From: Elusimicrobiota bacterium
Lineage (GTDB): Bacteria; Elusimicrobiota; Elusimicrobia; UBA1565; UBA9628
Assembly (NCBI GenBank): GCA_016212795.1
Contig: JACRDT010000010.1
Span: forward strand, 204,366 to 268,365
Length of the DNA: 64,000 nucleotides
Direction of reading: 5' to 3'
Position 1 is the stretch's first letter. Each line of letters begins with the position of its first letter. Position numbers and translations under genes: made by a program. Positions 1 to 7,934 of this stretch are shown here, piece by piece. A model generated the notes under the pieces. That model made no database searches and had not been told where the DNA came from. It worked only from the letters and a program-made list of their open reading frames with translations.

Positions 1-1
1 C

Positions 2-55
2 GCCCGCACCGGCAGGCCGCCCCGCAAGAAGGTCGTGGTGCCGGTTCCCAAATAA
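2..55 (+). CDS. C-terminal fragment of an unidentified protein
   Basis: An open frame enters from the left edge and ends at TAA 53-55. The last residues are basic and proline-rich (ending PRKKVVVPVPK). Too little is present to assign a family. The stop codon directly abuts the left hairpin of the palindromic repeat at 55-211. That the frame is coding is inferred from composition and from this junction, which recurs at other gene ends in the window. Confidence 0.5.
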   Translation, partial: ARTGRPPRKKVVVPVPK

Positions 56-211
56 CTCGCCTCCCCCGCGGGGAGGCGAGTAGCTGAGGGGGCATATCCT
101 GTTTTATAAGGAACTCCCTGATGAGACGGCATCTGCCCCCCCGCTACACGATCCTCCGCATGAAACGGCTTCTGCCCCCCCGCTACTCGCCCCCCCGCGG
201 GGGGGGCGAGT
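55..211. repeat. Composite palindromic repeat, copy 1
   Basis: The left hairpin at 55-81 (ACTCGCC...GGCGAGT, C-run/G-run stem) is followed by a GGGGGCATAT segment and its imperfect complement. The right hairpin at 185-211 has the same ACTCGCC/GGCGAGT ends. The right half of the central stem (ATGAAACGG...TCTGCCCCCCCGCT) is duplicated, so this copy is longer than the 119-bp copy at 44144-44262. The right hairpin holds the stop codon and last codons of the minus-strand gene ending at 183. Confidence 0.8.
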
Positions 212-893
212 TATTGCGCCGCTTGAGCACGTCCCTGATGGCCTCGGCCGCCACGTCCCTGCCGCCCAGGCCGAAGGCCAGGGCCAGCGCGAGCCCGGCG
301 GAGGCCAGGATGATCTGGACCGCCGCCGAGATCAAGCGCGTCTCGATGCCGAACTGCTCGAGGGCCGTGATGGACGCGAACACGAGCACGCTGACGTAGA
401 GGGCGCGCGCCAGGTGGGACCCGCCCGGGACGCTGTTGGCCTGCGAGGCGGCGTCGACGATCTCGGAGAGGAAGCGCGCGAAGAGCAGGCCCCCGAAGAG
501 GATGAGGATGCCGGCCAGGATCTTGGGCAGGAACAGCAGGAACCGCTCGAGCATCTCCGAGACCGCCGTCATGTTGACGGCGTTGGCGGCGGAGACGATG
601 AAGATGAACAGCACGAACCAGTAGATCAAGAAGCATATCCCGTAGGTGGGGGATTTTCCCATCCCCAGCCGGGCCAGGATCTCGTTGATCCCCACCTTGC
701 TGGTGTGCTCGTCGAGGCGCGCCTTCGCCAGCAGTCCCTCGGCCACGGTGCGCAGGGCCCGCGCCGTGAACATGCCCGCCAGCAGCAGCAGGAACGCCGC
801 CAAGAGGTTGGGGACGTAGGAGGCCACCCGGTCGATCGTGGTCAGGAACGGGTCGAGGAGGGTGTGACAGATGTTGGAGTTCATAGCCCGCAT
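183..893 (-). CDS. Conserved TM-helix (MscS-like channel) membrane protein
   Basis: A 236-residue integral membrane protein with four to five hydrophobic helices. It has paired repeats of the kind LLAAFLLLLAGMFTARALR and LPKILAGILILFGGLLFARF, each followed by a helix with charged residues. This tandem helix arrangement and the C-terminal glycine/alanine-rich helix (LALALAFGLGGRDVAAEAI) match the conserved TM-helix family related to small mechanosensitive channels. The role in osmotic relief is family knowledge, not shown here. The start may be Met1 (893) or Met4 (884); no strong ribosome-binding site separates them. The last ten or so residues (NNSPPPRGGE) and the stop lie inside the palindromic repeat at 55-211, so the native C-terminus seems to have been replaced by repeat-encoded sequence. 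The gene is divergent from the FecR cassette. Confidence 0.7.
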   Translation of the reverse strand: MRAMNSNICHTLLDPFLTTIDRVASYVPNLLAAFLLLLAGMFTARALRTVAEGLLAKARLDEHTSKVGINEILARLGMGKSPTYGICFLIYWFVLFIFIVSAANAVNMTAVSEMLERFLLFLPKILAGILILFGGLLFARFLSEIVDAASQANSVPGGSHLARALYVSVLVFASITALEQFGIETRLISAAVQIILASAGLALALAFGLGGRDVAAEAIRDVLKRRNNSPPPRGGE

Positions 894-989
894 GGTAGCA
901 AATCTCGGCCGAGGCCGTGAACCGTCGTCGGAGAGGCGGGGGGAGCCCGTGCCGCGCCCTGTGACTTGAGTATGTGACCAAAATCACTC

Positions 990-1018
990 TTGACGGCCCT
1001 GGGCACCCTTTGTAAACT
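990..1018 (+). promoter_or_regulatory. Sigma-70-type promoter of surface cassette 1
   Basis: TTGACG (990-995), 17-bp spacer, TAAACT (1013-1018). A CAAAA block lies about 10 bp upstream of the -35. The same layout, with the same spacer length and an equivalent CAAAA block, precedes the paralogous FecR gene at 33276. This gives a predicted 5' leader of about 80-85 nt before ATG 1109. Confidence 0.75.
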
Positions 1019-1108
1019 CTATTAGACGTTTAATCGTGCAGTGCGGTCTTGGGACTTAGTGAGCGCCGAGAACCTCAAAAGTCTTCTCTTTCATTTTTCA
1101 ATAATCCC

Positions 1109-2683
1109 ATGCGATTGATACTTGTCTTTTCATTGGCTATTTCCCTCGTCGCGGCGCCCTGCGGGGCCGCCGGCCCCGGAGCAATGGTGAGCCTTTCCCA
1201 GACTAGCGGGAAGGTCTTCTACCTGCGGGCCGGCTCGACGGTGTGGGCCGAGGTGGGGGCGGGGCACGTGCTCTCGCCCGGCGACCGGGTCCGCGCGGAC
1301 GCGGGCGCCCGCGCGACGGTCGATTTCGGGGACGGGTCGCGCGTGGAGGTCGGCTCCAACGCGTCGTTCACCCTCCAGGAGTCGCCGGCCAAGGAGACGA
1401 TCGTGCAGCTGTCCATCGGCCGGCTGCGCGCGTGGATCGCCAAGAGGGTCGACCAGAAGTTCTCGGTGAGGACGCCGACGGCCGTCTGCTCCGTGCGCGG
1501 GACGGAGTTCGCCGTCGAGGTCAACCCGCAGGGCAATACCCGGGTGGAGATGTTCCAGGGGCTCCTGGCCGTGGGCGACAACGCCGGCAACGAACTCCTG
1601 CTCAAGGACGGCCAGCAGCTCGACGTGACGACGAAGGGGCTCGGGTCGCTGGAGGGCCAGGGCGCGGGCCCCAGCGGCGCCGAGCTCCGGCGCGAGGCGG
1701 CCAAGCGCGAGGTGGGTCTCGAGATGACGAAGGAGGAGGTCCAGGCGGCCGCGGCCCTCGAGCAGAAGAACGCCATCTACCAGCAGGGCAAGGCCATCAT
1801 CGACGTGAACGGCCATCGGGTGCGCATCGAGGAGTACATCGTGCGCTCCAAGCCCGACGAGTTCAAGCTGGTGGTGCTCAACTCCCGGGCGGACCGCTTC
1901 GACTACTTCTACTACCGGGGGACCTTCAACAAGGCCCTGCCCGACGACATCTCGACGGCCCTCCGGCAGATGCCCGGCTGCATCGACAGCCCGTGCGACT
2001 ACTTCCTGACCAGCTTCGACACGGGCCGGTCGAACACGATGGACACCATGCGCGAGACCGCCGGCGGCGGCCACCTCGTGGACGTCAACAACAACGGCGT
2101 GGCCCAGGACCGCGTGACGGAGGCCTTCGACAGCGCCACGGACAGGTTCGTCATCCTGAACATCCCCAACCCCGGGGGGGCGGGCAACCAGCCCTTCTAC
2201 CAGACGCTCTACAACACCAACCTGCTGACCTTCAACGGCGTGCAGCACGGCGGCTGGACCCCGTCGGCGGCGGCGGTGGCGGCGCCCTGGGCTCCCCCCG
2301 GCCTGCCGTTGGGCACGTATACCAAGAACAGCACCACGCACATCACGGAGTTCGCCGGCGCCACCGCCACCACGCTGCGCCAAGGCGCCGTCTGCGGCCC
2401 CCCGAACTGCACGTACAAGGAGGCCGGCGTCGTGCACGAGGTCTTCTACTCCGAGTCGGTGGACGGCAAGACCTGGGACAAGTACGACAACTACATCATC
2501 TCGGACGACGGCAAGATCGCCCAGTGGTCGGACTTCGCGGGGATCACCGGCGGGGCCGAATACAAGCAGACCATGCTGAAGTGGAACTTCCAGACCATCG
2601 TGACGGCCTCGGAATTCGGCGGCCGGAAGATCGATTTGGCCGTGGAGCCGAGGATCTTCATCCAGTCGGGCCTGATCCAGTGA
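1109..2683 (+). CDS. Secreted FecR-domain protein, cassette 1
   Basis: A 524-residue protein starting at ATG 1109. The frame is open to TTG 1049, but only the 1109 start puts a classical signal peptide (MRLILVFSLAISLVAAP) at the N-terminus. Residues about 30-190 form a FecR domain: GKVFYLRAGS near the start, then GDRVRADAGARATVDFGDGS, FSVRTPTAVCSVRGTEFAV, and a QQLDV end. This domain occurs in FecR-type anti-sigma proteins, but here it lies outside the cytoplasm and no sigma factor gene is adjacent, so a structural or sensory envelope role is more likely. The C-terminal half (DEFKLVVLNSRADRFDYFYY, then FGGRKIDLAVEPRI) is shared with the paralogue at 33276. The next gene starts one base after the stop. 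The exact function is unknown. Confidence 0.85.
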   Translation: MRLILVFSLAISLVAAPCGAAGPGAMVSLSQTSGKVFYLRAGSTVWAEVGAGHVLSPGDRVRADAGARATVDFGDGSRVEVGSNASFTLQESPAKETIVQLSIGRLRAWIAKRVDQKFSVRTPTAVCSVRGTEFAVEVNPQGNTRVEMFQGLLAVGDNAGNELLLKDGQQLDVTTKGLGSLEGQGAGPSGAELRREAAKREVGLEMTKEEVQAAAALEQKNAIYQQGKAIIDVNGHRVRIEEYIVRSKPDEFKLVVLNSRADRFDYFYYRGTFNKALPDDISTALRQMPGCIDSPCDYFLTSFDTGRSNTMDTMRETAGGGHLVDVNNNGVAQDRVTEAFDSATDRFVILNIPNPGGAGNQPFYQTLYNTNLLTFNGVQHGGWTPSAAAVAAPWAPPGLPLGTYTKNSTTHITEFAGATATTLRQGAVCGPPNCTYKEAGVVHEVFYSESVDGKTWDKYDNYIISDDGKIAQWSDFAGITGGAEYKQTMLKWNFQTIVTASEFGGRKIDLAVEPRIFIQSGLIQ

Positions 2684-2684
2684 C

Positions 2685-3968
2685 ATGAACGCCAACGCCA
2701 TGAAGAGACGCTTCTCCTTGAATGCAGTCCTCGCAGGGGCCATCTGCGCGGTCTCGGCGGCCTCGGCCTCGGCCGTGGAGTACATTCCAGTCTGCAAGGC
2801 ATCCTTGCTGGGCGGGCAGTACTTCCTGAAGGGCACCAACGCCAACGTCAACGCCAACGGGTCGCTGAACGTGGCGCCCGTGGTCCGGTTCAGCGACCAG
2901 TGGTCGCTCATCCCGCACTACTGGTTCAACTACCAGGGCACCAAGGGCGTGGGCGACGGGGTGGGGGCCGGCACGCTCTGGCAGCAGCAGATGGACCACA
3001 AGGTGGGGTTCACGGGCATCTTCAGCCCGGCCGCGACCGACTGGAAGCACAAGCACTCGGTGAGCTACCGGCGCAACTTCATGAAGGAGACCCTCGACGA
3101 GTCGTGGGGCTACGGCCTCTTCGACTACGACAAGCTGGCCGTGGGCATCGAGGCCGAGAACGTGTACAACGACCCGTTCTCCTACCGGCTCGGCTTCGAC
3201 GCCTATAAGATAGGCTTCCCCAACTACAAGTCGCTCGAGAGCCAGACCGGCGTGGACCCCGCGGGCAACCCGCTCAACCGCGAGCTGACGAGCGTGGACG
3301 TGCTGGACACGTGGAACTTCCAGCTGTCGGCGGCCGGGAGCCGGCCGTACCCGTACGAGGACCCGGTCGTGTCCCTGCACGCGACCTACAGCGTGCTCTG
3401 GCAGGTCTACAACGACCAGCGCCTTGTCAACCGCCTCGGGCAGTTCAACACGAACAAGCCCTTCGGCAGGCAGGACTTCCAGCAGAACATCGGCCTGGCC
3501 GTGGGCTACCCCACGACCATGAAGATGTGGGGGAGGGACCTGCGGGTGAGCTATACGATGGGGGTCACGGCCGGCCACAACGGGTCGAACCAGAACTCCT
3601 TCGACGCCGCCCGGACCCAGTTCATCCACGACGCCTACAGCTACTACAGCTTCGGCGTGGGCCCGAACTGGAGCGTGGCCTGGGGCGACAAGAAGCGGCC
3701 CAGCTCGGTGAACCTCTCGTTCCAGTTCAACCACCAGCAGTACACCGGCCGCCTGGCCCAGAACTCCGAGGGGGTCTACACGGGCAGCAACCAGTGGCAG
3801 GACCGCTACATCGCGAGCCTGGGCCAATCCTACCCCATCGCGACCGGGTTCAACCTGGTCGCCAGGGCGAATTTCCTCTGGGCCGCGTCGAACCAGGCCA
3901 TGGAAAAGACTTACCTATATACATACCGGACGGCGAACTACATGATGGGGTTCACCTATGAATATTGA
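2685..3968 (+). CDS. Outer-membrane beta-barrel protein, cassette 1
   Basis: A 427-residue protein with a signal peptide (Met1 at 2685, or Met6 at 2700, which gives MKRRFSLNAVLAGAICAVSA). The mature part is a run of alternating hydrophobic/polar strands rich in Tyr, Phe and Trp. It ends in an aromatic strand (MMGFTYEY) typical of outer-membrane barrels. It is clearly paralogous to the protein at 34872: both have GGQYF, the YQGTK loop, QQQMDHK/QEQMDHR, KETxDESWGxGLFDYxK and FGF/GFxYEY ends. It begins one base after the FecR stop and overlaps the next gene by 11 bp, so FecR and barrel are translationally coupled. This suggests a porin-like or secretion-accessory role for the cassette; the substrate is unknown. 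Confidence 0.8.
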   Translation: MNANAMKRRFSLNAVLAGAICAVSAASASAVEYIPVCKASLLGGQYFLKGTNANVNANGSLNVAPVVRFSDQWSLIPHYWFNYQGTKGVGDGVGAGTLWQQQMDHKVGFTGIFSPAATDWKHKHSVSYRRNFMKETLDESWGYGLFDYDKLAVGIEAENVYNDPFSYRLGFDAYKIGFPNYKSLESQTGVDPAGNPLNRELTSVDVLDTWNFQLSAAGSRPYPYEDPVVSLHATYSVLWQVYNDQRLVNRLGQFNTNKPFGRQDFQQNIGLAVGYPTTMKMWGRDLRVSYTMGVTAGHNGSNQNSFDAARTQFIHDAYSYYSFGVGPNWSVAWGDKKRPSSVNLSFQFNHQQYTGRLAQNSEGVYTGSNQWQDRYIASLGQSYPIATGFNLVARANFLWAASNQAMEKTYLYTYRTANYMMGFTYEY

Positions 3969-5508
3969 CCGGCGCGGCGCTACATATAAGGAAAAGCCCC
4001 TGAGCCTGGCAAGGGCGCTGGCGGCCCTGGTGGTCCTGGCTGGGGCGGCCGTGGCCGCGAGCGTGCCCAACATCATGACCTACCAGGGGCGGCTCAAGGA
4101 GTCCGGCTCCCTGGTGACCGGGACGCGCTCCGTGGAGATCTACCTTTGCGACCTGCCGACCGGCGGGTCCTGCTATTCGGCCAGCGGGCCGCAGAACGTG
4201 AGCGTCATTTCCGGGATCTTCAAGAGCACTTTCAGCGTGGCTGGCGTCATCAACCTGGGCAACCCGCCGTGGTACGTGGACGTGCGCGTCGCCGGGACGC
4301 CCTTGACGCCGCGCGAGCAGCTCACGACCACCCCTTACGCTTTCGTCTCCTCCACGACTTTGAGCGTCAACGCCGCGGACGTCAAGGCGGGCACCCTGGG
4401 CTCCGGGGTGATTCTCGCGGCCGGCCAGTTGGGCTCCGGCGTGCTCGGCTCGGGTGTCCATTTTTCCGATAAGGTCGGGGTGGGGATGACGAACCCGCTG
4501 TTCAAGTTCGGAGTGGCTGTCAACAATGGCTCCAGCGACGGCATCGAGGTGACGAATTCGGGGACGAACTGTGCGGCTGTCAGACTCATCAGCGCTGATG
4601 CCGGCGGCCGCCAGTGGGAAGTGTGTTCTGCCGGATCGAGCAACACGTCAGGCCCGGGCAAGCTGTCTTTTTACGACGCGACGCTGGGCGGAGTCGCGGG
4701 GTACAGAATGGTCATCGACGCCGCTGGCAACGTAGGTGTCGGTTTGACGAACCCCGCCTACAAGCTCGACGTCCAAGGCGACATCCGTGCCACGGGGATG
4801 ATTAACGGCACGCTGGGCAGCGGCGTGCTGCTGCCGGCGGCGCAGGTCCAGGCCGGGACGCTGGGTTCCGGGGTTCTGGTGTCGGCGGGGAACATCGGCT
4901 CCGGTGTGCTCGGCACGGGCATCCATTTCGTGAACAGCGTCGGCATAGGGACGACCCAACCCGCCGGGAAACTCCATGTGATCGGCGAGGGCGTTTTCCA
5001 AAGGACCGGCAACCCGTCCTTCATCCTCGGGCTGGACGCCGCCGGGAACAACCGTTTCGCTATCAACAGCGACCCGGGGCCTAGTCTGGGTTTCTATGGG
5101 CTTGACGGCGGCTGGTTCGAGTTCATGCATGTGGATAATGCCGGGTCGAAGGCGGTGGGTTTCAGCGCTGGCAATGTGGGCATCGGGCTCACCAACCCCG
5201 CCGCGAAACTCGTCGTGGCCGGCCGGGTCGGCCTGACCGGGCCAGGCTCCCCGACTCCGGGAGCCGGCTGCGGTACGGGAGCCGGCATCGTTGGGACGGA
5301 TTCCTTGGGCAGGGTGACCATCGGGACCGGTCCGGGAGCCACTTGCGTGGTGAATTTCAGCGCTTCGTGGAGCCCGATGACGCCGGTCTGCTTTCTCAAC
5401 AGCAGTGCCAACCCCGTGAGAGTCACGGCCGCGACCGCGAACACGTTCACGATAGGCGGCACCATCGCGAACACCGACGCCATCGATTTCGTCTGTCTTG
5501 GCCGTTAG
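3958..5508 (+). CDS. Fibre-like repeat surface protein A (YQGRL domain)
   Basis: A 516-residue secreted protein whose ATG overlaps the barrel stop by 11 bp. After a signal peptide (ALAALVVLAGAAVAA) comes a domain of about 100 residues starting with VPNIMTYQGRLKESGS and ending TPREQLTTTPYAFVS. This type of N-terminal unit is common on bacterial surface and tail-fibre-like proteins. It is followed by LGSGV/LPAAQVQAG repeats and several VGIG-T-P-KL-V-G units, which in tail-fibre-like proteins form elongated trimeric stalks, and a cysteine-containing C-terminal domain. The first 312 bp of the mature domain are almost identical in DNA to the next gene. Adhesion or an appendage role is inferred. 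Confidence 0.75.
   Translation: MNIDRRGATYKEKPLSLARALAALVVLAGAAVAASVPNIMTYQGRLKESGSLVTGTRSVEIYLCDLPTGGSCYSASGPQNVSVISGIFKSTFSVAGVINLGNPPWYVDVRVAGTPLTPREQLTTTPYAFVSSTTLSVNAADVKAGTLGSGVILAAGQLGSGVLGSGVHFSDKVGVGMTNPLFKFGVAVNNGSSDGIEVTNSGTNCAAVRLISADAGGRQWEVCSAGSSNTSGPGKLSFYDATLGGVAGYRMVIDAAGNVGVGLTNPAYKLDVQGDIRATGMINGTLGSGVLLPAAQVQAGTLGSGVLVSAGNIGSGVLGTGIHFVNSVGIGTTQPAGKLHVIGEGVFQRTGNPSFILGLDAAGNNRFAINSDPGPSLGFYGLDGGWFEFMHVDNAGSKAVGFSAGNVGIGLTNPAAKLVVAGRVGLTGPGSPTPGAGCGTGAGIVGTDSLGRVTIGTGPGATCVVNFSASWSPMTPVCFLNSSANPVRVTAATANTFTIGGTIANTDAIDFVCLGR
4053..4364 (+). repeat. Near-identical 312-bp block, first copy
   Basis: This stretch of the fibre gene A recurs at 5653-5964 with an offset of exactly 1600 bp, and only scattered third-position and single substitutions. 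The sequence around it diverges sharply. This suggests a recent duplication or gene conversion limited to the YQGRL domain. Confidence 0.8.
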
Positions 5509-5575
5509 TTTGGAAGGGGTCAGGTCTTTTGATTTGAATTTTGACCGAGTGATACTTGGACTGGAGAGAGATTCA

Positions 5576-7270
5576 ATGAGCTTGAAGACAATCGCTGGGC
5601 GCAAATCGATGGTCGCGGGACTGGCGTTGGCCGCGTTGGCCCCTTCCATCTGGGCCGCGAGCGTGCCCAACCTCATGACCTACCAGGGCCGGCTCAAGGA
5701 GTCCGGCTCCCTGGTGACCGGGACGCGCTCCGTGGAGATCTACCTTTGCGACCTGCCGACCGGCGGGTCCTGCTATTCGGCCAGCGGTCCGCAGAACGTG
5801 AGCGTCATTTCCGGGATCTTCAAGAGCACGTTCAGCGTGGCCGGCGTCATCAACCTGGGCAACCCGCCCTGGTACGTGGACGTGCGCGTCGGCGGGACGC
5901 CGCTCACTCCCCGCGAGCAGCTCACGACCACCCCCTACGCTTTCGTCTCCTCGACCACGCTGAGCATCGCCGCCGCCGGCGTCCAGCCGGGCGTGCTGGG
6001 CACGGGCATCCATTTCTCCTCCAGCGTCGGCATCGGCACGACCGCGCCGGAAGACCTGCTCGAGATCGCCACGGAGGACCCGAGCGTCTCGCACGTCACG
6101 CTGAGCGGATTCGGGACGAACATCATGCCGAGCATCCACAGCCGGCGGTCGCGCGGGACCAAGGCCGCGCCCACGGCGGTCCAGCTCAACGACCGCCTCG
6201 GCGGCTACGGCGCGTTCGGCTATGACGGCTCGGCCTTCCAGTGGGCCGGGAAGTTCGGCGTCAAGGCCGACGGCAACGCGTCCCCCGGCAGCATGCCGGG
6301 CTACATCGATTTCAACACCACTCCCTCGGGCTCGGTGAACCCGGCGGAGCGGATGCGCATCGACTCGAACGGCAACGTCGGTATCGGGACCACCCAGCCC
6401 GCCTACAAGCTCGACGTAGCCGGGAACATGAGGGTCACGGGGCAGCTCGACGCCGGAGTCCTGGGCAGCGGCGTCACCCTCGCCGCCGGCCAACTGGGCT
6501 CGGGTGTCATCGGCTCTGGCGTGTACTTTCCCGCGTCGCAGGTGCAGGCCGGCAATTTCGGGTCGGGCGTGTACCTGCCGGCCTCGCAAGTGCAGGCCGG
6601 GACGTTGGGCTCGGGCGTGGTCGTCTCGATGTCTGCCGGGCAGCTTGGCTCGGGACTGCTGGGGTCAGGCGTGTACCTGCCGGCCTCGCAGGTGCAGGCG
6701 GGAAATTTCGGGTCAGGCGTGTACTTGCCCGCGTCTCAGGTGCAGGCCGGGACGTTGGGCTCGGGCGTGCTGCTGCCGGCGAGCCAGGTTGGAGCCGGAG
6801 TGTTGGGCACGGGAGTCATACTGTCTTATGCAGTTCGGATTGCAACAGTCTCCGCTTCCATAACGGATGCCCATCCTAGTGGAGGCGCCAATGTAGACCA
6901 TGATTATGTGCAGAATGTTGGGTTTGCACCAAGAGTGGTGCAATGTTATATGAGAGCTATCGGAAAGGATTCCAGCGATGTTAGCTGTATTAATGAAGGA
7001 CTGCTGGTTGCTTATTCCGATGGGACAGGTTGGAGCTTTCAGTCCGGTGGCCTTAGCCATTTCACTACGAATCTGGCAGGTTGCACGAGGTCAACAACAC
7101 AGCTCTATGTCCAAGCCAATTTCAGCAGCAACAGTCTCTATTCAACGGTTAGTTTGTTGAATTTTACTGGCACAGGTTTCACTATCCGGGTCAAACATAA
7201 TACGGATGGTGGTTGGAGTTCTGCGTATAATGGCAGTGGAGAGGCAAATTGTGTCGTGTTCGGGTATTGA
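5576..7270 (+). CDS. Fibre-like repeat surface protein B (YQGRL domain)
   Basis: A 564-residue protein starting at ATG 5576, chosen because GGAGAGAG lies just upstream (5563-5570) and a signal peptide (SMVAGLALAALAPSIWA) follows. The frame opens earlier at 5498, overlapping the previous gene, but this extension has no signal features. Domains: the YQGRL unit, nearly identical to protein A; a VGIGTT domain; a collar of 16-residue VYLPASQVQAGNFGSG repeats (48-nt units at 6521-6766); then a C-terminal domain from about 6830. The C-terminal domain's DNA is visibly poorer in GC than the rest of the gene. The modular tip replaced on a shared stalk resembles receptor-binding or adhesin tip exchange. 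Function is inferred as surface attachment. Confidence 0.75.
   Translation: MSLKTIAGRKSMVAGLALAALAPSIWAASVPNLMTYQGRLKESGSLVTGTRSVEIYLCDLPTGGSCYSASGPQNVSVISGIFKSTFSVAGVINLGNPPWYVDVRVGGTPLTPREQLTTTPYAFVSSTTLSIAAAGVQPGVLGTGIHFSSSVGIGTTAPEDLLEIATEDPSVSHVTLSGFGTNIMPSIHSRRSRGTKAAPTAVQLNDRLGGYGAFGYDGSAFQWAGKFGVKADGNASPGSMPGYIDFNTTPSGSVNPAERMRIDSNGNVGIGTTQPAYKLDVAGNMRVTGQLDAGVLGSGVTLAAGQLGSGVIGSGVYFPASQVQAGNFGSGVYLPASQVQAGTLGSGVVVSMSAGQLGSGLLGSGVYLPASQVQAGNFGSGVYLPASQVQAGTLGSGVLLPASQVGAGVLGTGVILSYAVRIATVSASITDAHPSGGANVDHDYVQNVGFAPRVVQCYMRAIGKDSSDVSCINEGLLVAYSDGTGWSFQSGGLSHFTTNLAGCTRSTTQLYVQANFSSNSLYSTVSLLNFTGTGFTIRVKHNTDGGWSSAYNGSGEANCVVFGY
5653..5964 (+). repeat. Near-identical 312-bp block, second copy
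   Basis: This is the partner of 4053-4364. It starts at the signal-peptide junction (GCCGCGAGCGTGCCCAAC) and ends just after the TPYAFVSS codons. Confidence 0.8.
6521..6766 (+). repeat. 48-nt tandem coding repeats
   Basis: Units of 48 nt start at 6521, 6569, 6671 and 6719, with a 54-nt variant unit at 6617-6670 and a partial unit from 6767. Each encodes V-Y-x-P-A-S-Q-V-Q-A-G-x-x-G-S-G. The exact register and high identity make copy-number change by slippage or recombination likely. Confidence 0.85.
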
Positions 7271-7379
7271 TGGGGCGTTATTGGTCTGCGCAGGAGGATG
7301 ATTCGTTTGGGTCATCAAAGAGTAATAGCGACGCAGCACGAAGGAGAGGAGCTCTGGATTGGCGCGGAGGGGGGGGATC

Positions 7380-7754
7380 GTGGGAGCCGTTAGAGTCACT
7401 GTCGCCATTTCGAACCTCGCTCGGACCAAGAAGGGGTTCGAAGACACTTTCCTCGTGGACACGGGATACATCGACTGCATGGCCCCGGCGGGCAAGTTGA
7501 AGAAGGCGGGGATCCGGGAAGAAGGCAGGGATGCCTACGAATTGGCCAACGGGCAGCCTGTGGAGTATGCCTACGGTTTCGCAAGGGTTTCGTTCATGGG
7601 ATCCGAAACGATCGTGCGAATCATTTTCGGGCCGGAGGGGACCGAGCCCATCCTTGGGGTCGTGGCGCTGGAGGATGTCGGCATAGCGGTGGATCCTGTC
7701 TCGCGAACCCTCAAGAAGATGACGGCGAAGTCGTTGAAAGGGGTCAGGCATTGA
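7380..7754 (+). CDS. Clan AA retropepsin-like aspartic protease
   Basis: A 124-residue protein from GTG 7380, which has a purine-rich GGAGG-type site upstream; TTG 7359 is an alternative. The core motif is DTFLVDTGYID, the D-T-G active-site signature of retropepsin-like clan AA proteases. It is followed by ANGQPVEYAYGFARVSF and a C-terminal LGVVALEDVGIAVDP segment that matches the hydrophobic-hydrophobic-Gly psi-loop of the single-domain bacterial family. Such proteins act as dimers. No signal peptide is seen. It lies inside the surface cassette, between fibre protein B and the giant protein, in a region of lower GC, so it could be a passenger. A role in processing the surface proteins is speculative. 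Confidence 0.7.
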   Translation: MGAVRVTVAISNLARTKKGFEDTFLVDTGYIDCMAPAGKLKKAGIREEGRDAYELANGQPVEYAYGFARVSFMGSETIVRIIFGPEGTEPILGVVALEDVGIAVDPVSRTLKKMTAKSLKGVRH

Positions 7755-7790
7755 ATCTTGGATTCTCGTCGTTCGACGCGCCGCAAAGAG

Positions 7791-7816
7791 AAAGGCCCCA
7801 GTCGCCTGGAGCCTTT
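7791..7816 (+). terminator. Hairpin before the giant surface gene
   Basis: AAAGGCCCCAG - TCGC - CTGGAGCCTTT forms an 11-bp stem with one mismatch. No U-tract follows (CGGGCAG), so it could be a weak terminator after the protease gene or a structured leader for the giant gene at 7935. No known riboswitch was recognised. Confidence 0.4.
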
Positions 7817-7934
7817 CGGGCAGCTCAACTAACGAGTCTCCGTCAATACAAGTGTAACAGGAATGTCACGCTGTGTCAATTTTCTCTGTCTCGAGTTCGG
7901 CCTATTTCGCAAAATACGCGCCGGGGGATAGGCG

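Noticed and set aside
2685..3968. Frame overlap with the following gene taken as a frameshift
   Set aside because: The 11-bp overlap joins two separately signalled secreted proteins and each reads cleanly, so it is translational coupling rather than a broken gene.
5529..5556. TTGATT-16-GATACT as a promoter for fibre gene B
   Set aside because: The predicted transcript start would fall inside the GGAGAGAG ribosome site, and the hexamers are weak.
6521..6766. CRISPR-like regular repeats
   Set aside because: Units are contiguous 48-nt coding repeats in frame with no unique spacers and no cas genes.
7298..7393. 31-codon ORF after AGGAGG, possible antitoxin-like peptide
   Set aside because: The purine site touches the ATG, the ORF overlaps the protease start, and its translation has no recognisable features.
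7755..7934. Possible riboswitch (GCAAAG and hairpin) before the giant gene
   Set aside because: Only one clear stem is present and no known aptamer consensus could be completed by eye; kept as a simple hairpin.
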